50,203 nt of DNA. Source: Dyadobacter sp. LHD-138 (GTDB taxonomy: Bacteria > Bacteroidota > Bacteroidia > Cytophagales > Spirosomataceae). Where the stretch lies: NCBI RefSeq assembly GCF_030929615.1, contig NZ_JAVFVU010000048.1, positions 1-50,203 of the forward strand. The letters are read 5' to 3'. Below, in pieces: positions 41,685-50,048 of the stretch (position 1 is the first letter of the stretch; each line of letters starts with the position of its first letter). Below the pieces are notes generated by a model that had not been told where the DNA came from, did not search any database, and saw only the letters and a program-made list of their open reading frames with translations. The position numbers and the translations under genes are program-made.

Positions 41685-42695
41685 ATGCAACATAACGTTT
41701 CCCTGCGTAATCTGAATACTTTCGGGCTGGAATCCCGGGCGCAGTCTTTTGAAGAAGTAAAGTCGGTGGAGTCATTAACAGCGATTATTAAGAATCCTGA
41801 ACTGCGTGCGGTGCCAAAATTTATTCTGGGCGGAGGAAGTAACATCTTGCTTACACAGGATATTGATGCACTGGTGATCAAAATTTCCATAAAAGGCATC
41901 GAAAAAGTAAAGGAAGACAATGACCATATATGGCTGCATGTCGGTGCGGGAGAAATGTGGCATGACTTCGTGATGTATTGTGTGGATAACGGATATGCCG
42001 GTGTGGAAAACCTGTCGCTGATTCCGGGAACGGTTGGCGCTGCGCCAATGCAAAATATCGGAGCCTATGGTGTAGAAATAAAAGCGGTAGTGGAAACGGT
42101 GGAAACAATTTCATTCGAAGACGCAACGTCAAAAGTGTTTTCGAATGACGCATGTTTGTTCGGTTATCGTGAAAGTATCTTCAAACATGAATTAAAAGGC
42201 CAGTATATTATTACCGGTGTGTTGTTCCGTCTGAATAAAAAGCCGGCTTATCAGGTTACCTACGGTGATATTCAAAAAACGCTGGAAGAAATGGGTGTGC
42301 AGACACTTTCCATCAAAGCGGTAAGCGAAGCCGTGATCCGTATCCGCAGAAGTAAATTGCCCGATCCGGCAGAAATCGGGAATGCGGGAAGTTTTTTCAA
42401 AAACCCCGAAATACCTGAAGAGCAATTTAACCGCTTAAAAAATGATTTTCCGGCATTGCCAGGTTATCCGGCAGGTGAGGGATTTGTCAAAGTTCCGGCA
42501 GGCTGGCTTATCGAACAAGCGGGTTGGAAGGGATATCGTGATGGCGCGATAGGCGTGCACGCACGGCAGGCGCTTGTACTGGTTAACTACGGCGGTGGAA
42601 GCGGGGGAGAAATTAAATTATTGTCACAAAAAATTCAGCAGTCCATCGAAGAGAAGTTCGGTATCCGTTTAAATGCCGAGGTTAATTTTATATAA
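41685..42695 (+). CDS. murB: UDP-N-acetylmuramate dehydrogenase
   Basis: A 336-residue cytoplasmic flavoenzyme that reduces UDP-GlcNAc-enolpyruvate to UDP-MurNAc in peptidoglycan synthesis. The FAD-binding domain contains FILGGGSNILLT, then GAAPMQNIGAYGVEI. The C-terminal domain has the catalytic serine region IGNAGSFFKNPEI and a final HARQALVLVNYGG. The size and the YRESIFK segment fit the longer type I form, as in E. coli. The next gene begins 11 bases downstream, so it is probably co-transcribed. Confidence 0.95.
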   Translation: MQHNVSLRNLNTFGLESRAQSFEEVKSVESLTAIIKNPELRAVPKFILGGGSNILLTQDIDALVIKISIKGIEKVKEDNDHIWLHVGAGEMWHDFVMYCVDNGYAGVENLSLIPGTVGAAPMQNIGAYGVEIKAVVETVETISFEDATSKVFSNDACLFGYRESIFKHELKGQYIITGVLFRLNKKPAYQVTYGDIQKTLEEMGVQTLSIKAVSEAVIRIRRSKLPDPAEIGNAGSFFKNPEIPEEQFNRLKNDFPALPGYPAGEGFVKVPAGWLIEQAGWKGYRDGAIGVHARQALVLVNYGGGSGGEIKLLSQKIQQSIEEKFGIRLNAEVNFI

Positions 42696-42706
42696 AAGAT
42701 ATACTT

Positions 42707-43930
42707 ATGCGTTCTCAAAAACTGTACACATCATTTGGTATTTTAATTATTTTCATTGCCATTTTTTTTCTGAAACAGAATTTTCTCGGAGAGAAGTATC
42801 AGGACGAACATCACTACCTGCCTACGGCTGTTTTCTTTAGCAAAGAGCCAATCCCGTCTCTGGATTTATTGAAAAGTTATGGAGAACTCAATACGCCGGT
42901 GCCTTTTATTCTGGGGGGATGGGTAGTAAGTGTTTTTGGAGAAAATATCCAGTGCCTGCGTTTGCTGACATTTGCCGTGAGTTTTGCACTGCTGATGATT
43001 TTTGTCTGGGGAAGCCCCGATCATTCAAAACGGTTTTTTCTATGTCTGGCGGGGTTAATGATTTTTCCGAACTACTATTTGTGCAGTGTTTATTACTATA
43101 CGGATATTTTTGCGATGATTGGCGTACTGGCCGGTGTAGTGGCCTATATCCGGAAAGCGCACGGGTGGGGGATGCTGTTTTTCATTGGCGCCGTTGCGAG
43201 CAGACAATATATGCTGGCATTCCCGGCTGCGATCGTGGCCTATGAATGCCTGGAACTCCTGAAAAAGGGTTTCAGTGTGAAGCAGTTTTTTACCGGTTTA
43301 TTAACGGATAAAACATGGTTGCCGTACGCCCTGGCAGTGTTAAGTATTGTTCCCTGGGTTTTATTATGGAAAGGTCCGGCACCTGCGGCTGTGATGACCA
43401 TGCAGTATTACGATTCGGACAAACTTATTCAGTACAATTTCGGATACGTGATTTATTCCTCGGCCTGCCTGGCGGTTTATTACATCATCCCGGAAGTTTT
43501 AATCACCCGTAACCTCCGGTATTTCATTGATTTTCCGAAAAATCATCCGCGTTTGTTTATCGGATATATAATCCTGATCGGGGCATTGATCACGCTTTTC
43601 CCTGCAAAACAAGCCTACAATCCCTATTTTACCTGGCCGTACCTGGGTTATGTGGATCAGCTTTTTATGACAATTGGCATCACTGGGTTTTTCAAGCAGA
43701 TCGTTTTCGGACTTTTAATGCTGATTACCATGATGCGGTTTTTCTCGCCCTATTTCAACCTCACAAGCTGTGTGGTGCTGATCAACATCTTGTTATTGGG
43801 GAAAGCACAGCTGTCGTGGGATAAATATTCTCTGCCCATGATCATGGTTTTGTGGTTTCTTGCCATGTTTGACAATCACTGGCTTTTTACGGCCAGCAAT
43901 AGGAAACAAGACAAATTATTTTACCACTAA
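42707..43930 (+). CDS. Polytopic membrane glycosyltransferase, GT-C type (ALG10-like)
   Basis: A 407-residue protein with about ten hydrophobic segments. After the first one comes an acidic loop with QDEHHYLPTAVFF and ELNTPVPFILGG, which recalls the DE-containing first loop of GT-C transferases using polyprenyl-phosphate sugars. VASRQYMLAFP further on resembles the FRQTN region of the ALG10 glucosyltransferases. The assignment is by pattern only. It lies 11 bases after murB. Its last 15 bases overlap, on the other strand, the end of a decayed T9SS sorting domain. Alternatively it is a general membrane protein of unknown function. Confidence 0.55.
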   Translation: MRSQKLYTSFGILIIFIAIFFLKQNFLGEKYQDEHHYLPTAVFFSKEPIPSLDLLKSYGELNTPVPFILGGWVVSVFGENIQCLRLLTFAVSFALLMIFVWGSPDHSKRFFLCLAGLMIFPNYYLCSVYYYTDIFAMIGVLAGVVAYIRKAHGWGMLFFIGAVASRQYMLAFPAAIVAYECLELLKKGFSVKQFFTGLLTDKTWLPYALAVLSIVPWVLLWKGPAPAAVMTMQYYDSDKLIQYNFGYVIYSSACLAVYYIIPEVLITRNLRYFIDFPKNHPRLFIGYIILIGALITLFPAKQAYNPYFTWPYLGYVDQLFMTIGITGFFKQIVFGLLMLITMMRFFSPYFNLTSCVVLINILLLGKAQLSWDKYSLPMIMVLWFLAMFDNHWLFTASNRKQDKLFYH

Positions 43931-44070
43931 AACCTTATGTGCGCTGGTTTTTTCGGCTGTGTGAACTTTCAGAATATATTGTCCGCCATCTAAACTGTAT
44001 CGTGTTCAACATTTTCACCTTCAGGTAGGTAATACGCTGATTCCGATTTATTGGTATAACCGCTGATCGT
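43916..44070 (-). pseudogene. Decayed T9SS type A sorting domain (C-terminal remnant)
   Basis: Read on the minus strand, 44070 to about 44000 encodes TISGYTNKSESAYYLPEGE and then NVEHDTV before a TAG. In the next frame, 43990 to 43916 encodes LDGGQYILKVHTAEKTSAHK then VLVVK and a TAA stop. Adding one T in the TTT run near 43992 joins them into one frame. The pattern (GxY, KV, a final KVLVVK) is that of a T9SS C-terminal sorting domain and resembles the end of the protein at 37082-39070. An in-frame TGA at 44071-44073 marks its upstream limit. Nothing of the passenger protein is recognisable. Confidence 0.75.
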
Positions 44071-44084
44071 TCAGGTATCAAAAA

Positions 44085-44302
44085 CAATCGTCAAACAATG
44101 ACCCGGATATCCCGGATTTTGTCTGACGATTGCCTTTATATATATCAGACCAGTTTCCTGATCCATTCATTATGACGTTAGGTATTTTGAAAACGGTAAA
44201 ATAGGAAACCTTTCCAGGTCTTTTCTTCATCAGACCCGGGTTTGAGGAACTTCATCGATAAATTTTTACTATGCCCTGGCAGAATAACAGATAGAAAGAT
44301 CC
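44085..44302. other. Intergenic stretch with an inverted repeat
   Basis: Arms CAATCGTCAAACAA (44085-44098) and TTGTCTGACGATTG (44119-44132) pair at 13 of 14 positions around a 20-base loop that itself holds CCCGGATATCCCGG. This may be a terminator for the GT-C gene (a short T-containing stretch CCTTTATATATA follows) or a scar next to the T9SS remnant. The rest, 44133-44302, holds no convincing gene; a minus-strand frame of 25 codons at 44178-44255 is too short to support. Confidence 0.4.
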
Positions 44303-45211
44303 TTATTCAAAACACAGTGATGCTGCACCCAGCAATCCGGCGTCATTTGCCAGCGTTGCTCTTTTGATGCTGATAGTCTTCATGTAATATGGAGTGAGCC
44401 AGTATTCAAATCTTTCGTTGATCGCTGGTAAAATATATTCAAAGGAAGCAGAAATACCTCCGCCAATCAGGATTGTCGTAATGTCGAGAATTCTTACCAT
44501 GGAAACCAAGCCTTCAGCTAAAAGATAACCCATTTCATGGAAGATCTGCTTAGCCAGTTCGTCACCAGCCCCCGCTGCCGCTACCAATCCCGTTGTAGAA
44601 ATTGTACCGTTGTCTGGCAATTGTGTTTTTCCGGTGAAATTTTCTCTCATGGCATGTGCCATATCCAGAAGCTCTTTCTTTCCGATATTACGTTCCAGTA
44701 CTTTTCCTCCTTTTGAAGGTACGTGTCCTGGTTCCATTGCGTTTCCGCCTCCGCCTTTGAAAACTTTTTTATCAATAATGGCAGCGCCACCGATACCCGT
44801 TCCAAGGGTTACAAAAATATAGTCTTCAGGAAGTTTGTCTTCGCCAAAATAATATTCCCCCAATGCTGCTGCATTGGCATCATTTTCAAGAAAAAAATCA
44901 TGTTGAGGAAAACGAGCCTTTAGATCCGGAACAATTGTGATACCGTCAATTTCTGGAATCGCAGTGATTTCCAACAATGTGGTACGGTCACGCGAGATCA
45001 GGCCGGGAACGCCTATTCCTACTCTTTTAACTTCCGTATGTTCAACCAGCTGCAAAGCGATGGCGTCACCGAGTCGTTCTATAAAGTGTCCTGAACTGCG
45101 CCAGCTAGCGGTATCGTGGCTATAAAAATTAGAAATTCTCCCATTTGTAGCGTCAACGATCCCCATTTTTACGTTAGTACCGCCCACGTCTATACCAAGG
45201 TATTGTTCCAT
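44303..45211 (-). CDS. ROK-family sugar kinase (glucokinase-like)
   Basis: A 302-residue cytoplasmic kinase that probably phosphorylates glucose or a related hexose. The phosphate-1 motif is LGIDVGGTNVKMGIVD. ENDANAAALGEYYFG gives the catalytic aspartate, and FVTLGTGIGGAAIIDKKVF the phosphate-2 region. After EPGHV, where most ROK proteins have a CxCGxxGC zinc motif, this one has only SKGGKVLERNIGKKELL with no cysteine, so structural zinc is absent. ROK repressors are excluded because there is no N-terminal DNA-binding domain. Confidence 0.9.
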   Translation of the reverse strand: MEQYLGIDVGGTNVKMGIVDATNGRISNFYSHDTASWRSSGHFIERLGDAIALQLVEHTEVKRVGIGVPGLISRDRTTLLEITAIPEIDGITIVPDLKARFPQHDFFLENDANAAALGEYYFGEDKLPEDYIFVTLGTGIGGAAIIDKKVFKGGGGNAMEPGHVPSKGGKVLERNIGKKELLDMAHAMRENFTGKTQLPDNGTISTTGLVAAAGAGDELAKQIFHEMGYLLAEGLVSMVRILDITTILIGGGISASFEYILPAINERFEYWLTPYYMKTISIKRATLANDAGLLGAASLCFE

Positions 45212-45284
45212 GAAATGAAATAAGGGTTTTATAAATAATTTTAAAAATGCGGCAATTTAACAAAAATGCTGCATTCTTCACTAA

Positions 45285-45995
45285 TCAATCGAGATCTCCC
45301 AGCTGTGGTCTTATTAAAATTTCTTCCAGCACTGCTCTGGAAGAGAGCGAATAGGCCGACCAGATCGCTTCGGCGACATCTTTCGGATCGATAAATCTTT
45401 CCGTGGGCAGCTCCGTCCCTTTCCAGCTGTCGGTGAGTGTTGCGCCCGGAAGAACGGACGTTACTTTTATACCATGCGGCTTCATTTCTTCACGCAAAAC
45501 TTTTGTCATTCCGTACAGCGCAAATTTTGAAATGCAATAGGAGCCCCCGTTTGGATAAGCCGTAATGCTGGCCGTCGAACAAATGGTGAAAATATGACCC
45601 TTTTTTACCCGGATCATCTCGTCGATCACGCCGCGGGTGAGGTGATAAGCACTGTATAAATTGGTTTCTATTGTTTTTTCCAGCGTACCTTCGGTTTCGT
45701 TATGCACCTGGCCGGGAATGAAAACGCCGGTGTTATGGATCAGCACATCCACCGGCCGTTTCCGGGATTTTATAAAATCGATAAATCCGTTCAGTTCATT
45801 TCTTAAGGAAAGATCAGCTTTTTGGAAAAAAACCGAAGATCCCGGGAACTGCTCCTTCATTTCATTTTGTAATGTAGACAGATCGTTTTCGTTTCTTGCG
45901 CAGGTGATAATGTCAAACCCCCCGGCCAGAAATGCTTCAATCAATGCCTTTCCAATACCTTTTGTACCACCTGTTATCACTACTAATGGATTCAT
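45285..45995 (-). CDS. Short-chain dehydrogenase/reductase
   Basis: A 236-residue classical SDR. The cofactor loop is VVITGGTKGIGKALIE, the NNAG position reads IHNTGVF, and the catalytic residues are the serine in FTICSTASITAY and the Tyr-Lys pair in YCISKFALYG. The arginine after the cofactor strand (ITCARNE) suggests NADP(H). The substrate is unknown; the sequence is of the general sepiapterin reductase or 3-ketoacyl reductase type. It is transcribed alone, divergent from mlaE, with a 62-base gap between them. Confidence 0.9.
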   Translation of the reverse strand: MNPLVVITGGTKGIGKALIEAFLAGGFDIITCARNENDLSTLQNEMKEQFPGSSVFFQKADLSLRNELNGFIDFIKSRKRPVDVLIHNTGVFIPGQVHNETEGTLEKTIETNLYSAYHLTRGVIDEMIRVKKGHIFTICSTASITAYPNGGSYCISKFALYGMTKVLREEMKPHGIKVTSVLPGATLTDSWKGTELPTERFIDPKDVAEAIWSAYSLSSRAVLEEILIRPQLGDLD

Positions 45996-46057
45996 TTTTC
46001 TGTTTAGCTCTTTTTTTGTCTAATTTTCCCGAAAATATTGAATACAATTAAGATACT

Positions 46058-46786
46058 ATGTCTGTAATCGGAAAATACTTTATTTTTTTAGGGTCCCTCT
46101 TTGGAAAAGGTGAAAAATTGTCGGTCTATTGGCGACGGTTCATGGAAGAAAGTGTAGGAATAGGGGTCAGCTCCATCTTTATTGTTGCGATTGTTTCCAC
46201 TTTTATCGGCGCGGTGTCGTGTATACAAACGGCTTATAACCTTGTAAGCCCTATTATTCCGGTGTCCACAGTCGCGCTGATTGTGCGCGATATGCAAATT
46301 CTGGAACTTGCGCCCACGATCACCTGCATTGTTTTGGCGGGAAAAGTGGGGTCGAATATTGCCAGTGAACTGGGTACGATGCGTATTACCGAGCAAATTG
46401 ACGCGCTGGAAGTGATGGGAATTAATTCTTCGTCTTATCTGGTGCTTCCGAAGGTACTGGCTGCAATGTTCACTTTCCCTATGCTGGTTATTCTGGCCGC
46501 TTTTCTCGGGATTTTTGGCGGGTATCTGGCCGGGACACTTACCGGTGTGATCACTGAAAGAGATTATTTATATGGAATCCGGGACTCATTTGTGCCGTAT
46601 AACCTCTTTTTCATGTGTGTTAAACCCTTTGTATTCGGATTTTTAATTGCCACCATATCATCTTTCCAGGGGTTTTTTACGCAGGGAGGTGCGCTTGAAG
46701 TGGGGAGGTCCAGTACGCAGGCTGTAACCAACAGCTGTATTTCTATTTTGATAGCAGATTATTTATTAGCGCAGCTTTTATTATAA
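46058..46786 (+). CDS. mlaE: MlaE-type phospholipid ABC transporter permease
   Basis: A 242-residue inner-membrane permease with five or six hydrophobic segments. The family signature is ASELGTMRITEQIDALEVMG followed by the proline-containing LVLPKVLA. With MlaF it forms the core of a transporter that moves phospholipids between inner and outer membranes and maintains outer-membrane asymmetry. The ATPase gene follows 72 bases downstream. The MCE-domain protein MlaD, which completes the complex, is not next to it. Confidence 0.92.
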   Translation: MSVIGKYFIFLGSLFGKGEKLSVYWRRFMEESVGIGVSSIFIVAIVSTFIGAVSCIQTAYNLVSPIIPVSTVALIVRDMQILELAPTITCIVLAGKVGSNIASELGTMRITEQIDALEVMGINSSSYLVLPKVLAAMFTFPMLVILAAFLGIFGGYLAGTLTGVITERDYLYGIRDSFVPYNLFFMCVKPFVFGFLIATISSFQGFFTQGGALEVGRSSTQAVTNSCISILIADYLLAQLLL

Positions 46787-46831
46787 TGGATTTCAATGGC
46801 CGGCGTCTTTAAATCGATAACAGCGTATGGC

Positions 46832-46839
46832 TATTTTTG
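46832..46839 (+). promoter_or_regulatory. Candidate internal -7 element before mlaF
   Basis: TATTTTTG matches TAnnTTTG exactly in the 72-base gap between mlaE and mlaF, 19 bases before the mlaF ATG. It may give extra mlaF transcript. Confidence 0.35.
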
Positions 46840-46858
46840 ATCTTTAATAACCAGGAAA

Positions 46859-47620
46859 ATGATTGAAATAAAAGATATAGCGAAAGCATTCAACGGCAAG
46901 GAAGTACTAAAAGGGATAACAAGCACATTCCGGGAAGGCGAAACAAACCTGATCATTGGCGGAAGCGGTACCGGGAAAAGTGTTTTGCTGAAAACGATGA
47001 TCGGGCTGATCAAGCCGGATCGGGGGAGTGTTTTTTACAGCGGCCGTGATTTTTATAATTCAGACAAAGATACACGCCAGGCGATTCGTCGTGAAATGGG
47101 CGTTTTATTTCAGGGTGGCGCGCTTTTTGACTCACAGACCGTAGAGGAAAATGTACGTTTTCCCCTGGATATGTTAACGGATATTTCGGCCAGTGAGAAA
47201 AAGGAGCGGGTTGAATTTTGTCTTCAGCGGGTAGGGCTGGAAGGAACAGGAAAAAGAATGCCTTCTGAAATAAGCGGGGGGATGAAAAAACGGGTGGGTA
47301 TCGCGCGGGCGATCGTAATGAATCCAAGGTATTTATTTTGTGATGAACCCAACTCGGGCCTGGATCCGCTTACCTCCGTCAAGATCGATGAGCTGATTAA
47401 GGAAATCACCGAAGAATACAAAATTACAACCGTCATCATCACCCACGACATGAACTCCGTTATGGAGATCGGACAGAATATTATTTTTCTTTACCAGGGC
47501 GATAAGCTTTGGGAAGGGCTTAATGCTGATATTACCAATACCGGGGTACCGGAAATGAACGAATTTATTTTTGCCAACAAACTGTTAAGGGACGCGGCAA
47601 AAGAAAATGCGAATAAATAA
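46859..47620 (+). CDS. mlaF: MlaF-type ABC transporter ATP-binding protein
   Basis: A 253-residue cytoplasmic ATPase that powers the MlaE permease. Walker A is LIIGGSGTGKSVLLKTMIG, the Q-loop is GVLFQGGALFDSQTV, the signature is SEISGGMKKRVGIARAI, and Walker B is YLFCDEPNSGLDPLT followed by the H-loop VIITHDMNS. SGGMKKRV is typical of the Mla subgroup, where the usual SGGQ is replaced. Its stop is 2 bases from the convergent flippase stop, with no terminator visible in that gap. Confidence 0.94.
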   Translation: MIEIKDIAKAFNGKEVLKGITSTFREGETNLIIGGSGTGKSVLLKTMIGLIKPDRGSVFYSGRDFYNSDKDTRQAIRREMGVLFQGGALFDSQTVEENVRFPLDMLTDISASEKKERVEFCLQRVGLEGTGKRMPSEISGGMKKRVGIARAIVMNPRYLFCDEPNSGLDPLTSVKIDELIKEITEEYKITTVIITHDMNSVMEIGQNIIFLYQGDKLWEGLNADITNTGVPEMNEFIFANKLLRDAAKENANK

Positions 47621-47622
47621 GT

Positions 47623-49140
47623 TTATTTGGCGCCTAAAAAACGCTGGTAGCGTTGCGGTAATGCTTTCCTTTCTGCCAAAACGACGAGGATGCAGAACAG
47701 CACGAAGAAAAGCATGTGGTAGGCGAAGCCCGCGAGGGAGTCTGATGGAATTAAAAAAGCATCCAGCAGAATAAATACGCCGCCGCCGAAAATATACCCC
47801 AAAGCAGAATTGAGGTGGTAAGGTATCGGATAATATTTTTGTCCGTAATAATAACAAAGTATCATCATGACCAGGCCGGATGATGCGAATGCGATACCGC
47901 AGCCCAGGTAGCCGATTTGTGGCACGAGAAGCAGGTTCAGAGCAATGGTAATGCTTGCGCCCGTCAGGGTTATGTAGGTGCCGTACTGCGTTTTATTCGA
48001 GAGCTTGAACCAGGTAGCCAGGTTGTAGTATATCCCCAGAAATAAAAACCCTAGCAGGAGCCATGGCACTACGGCTAATCCTTCGTGAAATATTTTGTTC
48101 CTTAGAAATATTTCGGCCAGTAAATGCAGGTTAAGGCAAATGCCTACCCACATCGTCGCGCAGATCACGATAAACCACTTCATCACATCGGCAAATACGG
48201 ACGGTGCATTTTTATCTTCGGCCTTCGAATAGAAAAACGGCTCCGCTGCATACTTAAACGCCTGAATGGCCAGATTCATAAAGATGGATAGTTTGAAACA
48301 CTGTCCATAGATGCCAATGGCCTGTTTTGTTGTGCGACCCGGATAAAAGTCTGCTGGTAGTAAATATTGCAGAAATGACCTATCGAAAAGAGAGTTGGTT
48401 ACACCTGCCAGACCCATGATAAACAACGGGAAAGCATAAACCCACACAGGTTTAAACAGCGACAGGTTAAAAGTGAATTTGAAATCAGCAAACTCCCTGT
48501 ACAGGAACGGGAAAAACAGGAAGTTAGCAATCAAATTGGCCAGAACGATATAACCTGCGCCGACAGCCGGATTGTAAAACAGGTCTATTACGGGTTTGAA
48601 AATTGTTAAATACTTATCCGCATGTATATCACGGCAAATAATCAGGAAAAAGAAATTGAGCCCGATGTTCATCAGTATATTGATAATTTTGGCCGCAACA
48701 AACTTCTTGGCTTTCTTTTCAAATCTTAGTCTGGCGAAAGGAATGGCAACAATGCCATCAATAGCCATGACGATGGACATCCAGCGCACCAGTGTAACTT
48801 CTTCGGGGTAATGAATTAAGTTGGCCACGTCCTCAGCAAACAGAAAAATGCCGCTTGAAAAGAAAAGACTGACCAGGATAACCGCACTTAAAACGAGATT
48901 ATAATATTTTTGACGGTCACCTTCCTTTCTCGAGAAATAAAAATAAGCACTTTCCATGCCGAAAGTATAGACAATCATCAAAAGCCCGGCATAGGTGTAT
49001 AGTTGTACTTGTGAGGCGAGTTGTTCAGGTAAAAATAGCTGTGTATGCAGTGGAACAAGAAGATAATTGAGCATTCTTCCCAATATAGTACTCACGCCAT
49101 ACATGACGGTATCTCCGGCAAGTTTTTTAAGAACACTCAT
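47623..49140 (-). CDS. Polysaccharide/oligosaccharide flippase (Wzx-like)
   Basis: A 505-residue inner-membrane protein with about 14 hydrophobic segments, of the MATE-like/MOP polysaccharide transport superfamily. It begins LAGDTVMYGVSTILGRMLNYLLVPL, the usual start of these flippases, and has TFGMESAYFYFSR in the third segment. It probably moves lipid-linked sugar units across the inner membrane for exopolysaccharide or O-antigen. No polymerase or glycosyltransferase cluster is directly beside it, though gmd and a GT4 enzyme are encoded within the window. Confidence 0.9.
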   Translation of the reverse strand: MSVLKKLAGDTVMYGVSTILGRMLNYLLVPLHTQLFLPEQLASQVQLYTYAGLLMIVYTFGMESAYFYFSRKEGDRQKYYNLVLSAVILVSLFFSSGIFLFAEDVANLIHYPEEVTLVRWMSIVMAIDGIVAIPFARLRFEKKAKKFVAAKIINILMNIGLNFFFLIICRDIHADKYLTIFKPVIDLFYNPAVGAGYIVLANLIANFLFFPFLYREFADFKFTFNLSLFKPVWVYAFPLFIMGLAGVTNSLFDRSFLQYLLPADFYPGRTTKQAIGIYGQCFKLSIFMNLAIQAFKYAAEPFFYSKAEDKNAPSVFADVMKWFIVICATMWVGICLNLHLLAEIFLRNKIFHEGLAVVPWLLLGFLFLGIYYNLATWFKLSNKTQYGTYITLTGASITIALNLLLVPQIGYLGCGIAFASSGLVMMILCYYYGQKYYPIPYHLNSALGYIFGGGVFILLDAFLIPSDSLAGFAYHMLFFVLFCILVVLAERKALPQRYQRFLGAK

Positions 49141-49187
49141 AATTTTTGACTCGTCAACGAAGATTGTTTTTTTTTAAAATGGTTGAA

Positions 49188-49223
49188 CCTGAATTTTCAG
49201 GGGATCTCCGTGCTGCAAATATA
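49188..49223 (-). promoter_or_regulatory. Promoter region of the flippase gene with a palindrome
   Basis: TATATTTG (49216-49223, minus strand) matches TAnnTTTG exactly. About ten bases after the expected transcript start lies the palindrome CCTGAATTTTCAGG (49188-49201). It could be an operator or a small hairpin in the leader. Confidence 0.4.
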
Positions 49224-49265
49224 CGGGAAGGGTTTCCGTTTTATTGGTATGAGCCACAAAAAAGA

Positions 49266-49295
49266 GTCCTTCAGAATTTTACATTTCTGAAGGAC
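49266..49295 (-). terminator. Terminator after the TetR gene
   Basis: A perfect 11-bp stem (GTCCTTCAGAA and its complement) has an 8-base loop. The A run on its left, at 49257-49263, becomes the U tract on the minus strand. Confidence 0.85.
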
Positions 49296-49318
49296 CCCGA
49301 TATTAGCGGATTTACGTT

Positions 49319-49924
49319 TTAAGCAATGGTGGCGATAATTCTTTCAATCACATTTTCAATTCTTTTCCAGCCCTCGTCTGTGTGCAGGTCTACATCAATC
49401 ATTTTTTCGCGGTAATCTGTTGCGATCGTCATGTAGTAGATTCCTGCCGTTAAAAAGGCCATCAGAGCGCTTGTGTCTTTAAAGTCGGGCAATTCACCCA
49501 CTTTGTCGACAATCCTTGCAGCAATCTGATTCCTTGCATCTGAAAGCATCGATTTGCCGGTGCCGATTTCCCATCTTAACAAATCACGGGTCGCCTTGCG
49601 CTCCCTTAAATCTGTCAGGAAAGTCTGCATCAGGCCTGTCAATGCTTTTCTGCGTTCGTCGGGAGGGACGATGGGCATGTTTTCAATGTAATCATCACCC
49701 ATGGTCGAAGTGTATTCTCCTGATTTTACATACTGTTCCATCAGGCCGTCCACACTTTCAAAGTATCTGTAAATCAGAACTTTGTTGACGCCGGCTGTGC
49801 GTGCAATCAAATTGACGCCGACTTTTTCGGTACCATGTTGTTCAATTACTTCTCCGACGGCCTTGAGGATTTTTCCCTTGGTCCGTTCCCGGTCTCTTTT
49901 CTTAATTTTTACGTCGATTTTCAT
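49319..49924 (-). CDS. TetR/AcrR-family transcriptional regulator
   Basis: A 201-residue repressor. Residues about 10-60 form the TetR helix-turn-helix (KGKILKAVGEVIEQHGTEKV, then LIARTAGVNKVLIYRYFES). The all-helical C-terminal domain (about 70-200) binds an unknown ligand and makes the dimer. It is followed by a terminator and is probably monocistronic. A 13-base palindrome 29 bases upstream of its ATG (49953-49965) is a likely self-operator. The flippase gene 178 bases downstream is on the same strand with its own promoter; a regulatory link is possible only. Confidence 0.9.
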   Translation of the reverse strand: MKIDVKIKKRDRERTKGKILKAVGEVIEQHGTEKVGVNLIARTAGVNKVLIYRYFESVDGLMEQYVKSGEYTSTMGDDYIENMPIVPPDERRKALTGLMQTFLTDLRERKATRDLLRWEIGTGKSMLSDARNQIAARIVDKVGELPDFKDTSALMAFLTAGIYYMTIATDYREKMIDVDLHTDEGWKRIENVIERIIATIA

Positions 49925-49952
49925 TTACGGGGGCATTTAGGTTATATAGAGT

Positions 49953-49965
49953 AAATGTAACATTT
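49953..49965. promoter_or_regulatory. Candidate TetR operator
   Basis: AAATGTAACATTT is a perfect odd palindrome (6-base arms around one A) between a near -7 box (TATTTTCG on the minus strand, 49970-49977) and the TetR ATG. Position and form fit an autorepressor site. A related half, ATGTAAC, occurs near 50000. Confidence 0.45.
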
Positions 49966-50048
49966 CGTCCGAAAATAATTATCATTTTTCGAGAAGATAT
50001 GTAACCTTTTTTCTGTTTTTGTTTCCTAATATTTATTGACCGGAAAAA

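Noticed and set aside
44178..44255. Minus-strand frame of 25 codons (begins MKFLKPGSDEEKTW) downstream of the ROK kinase gene
   Set aside because: It is too short, has no promoter or conserved signal, and lies in a decayed intergenic region.
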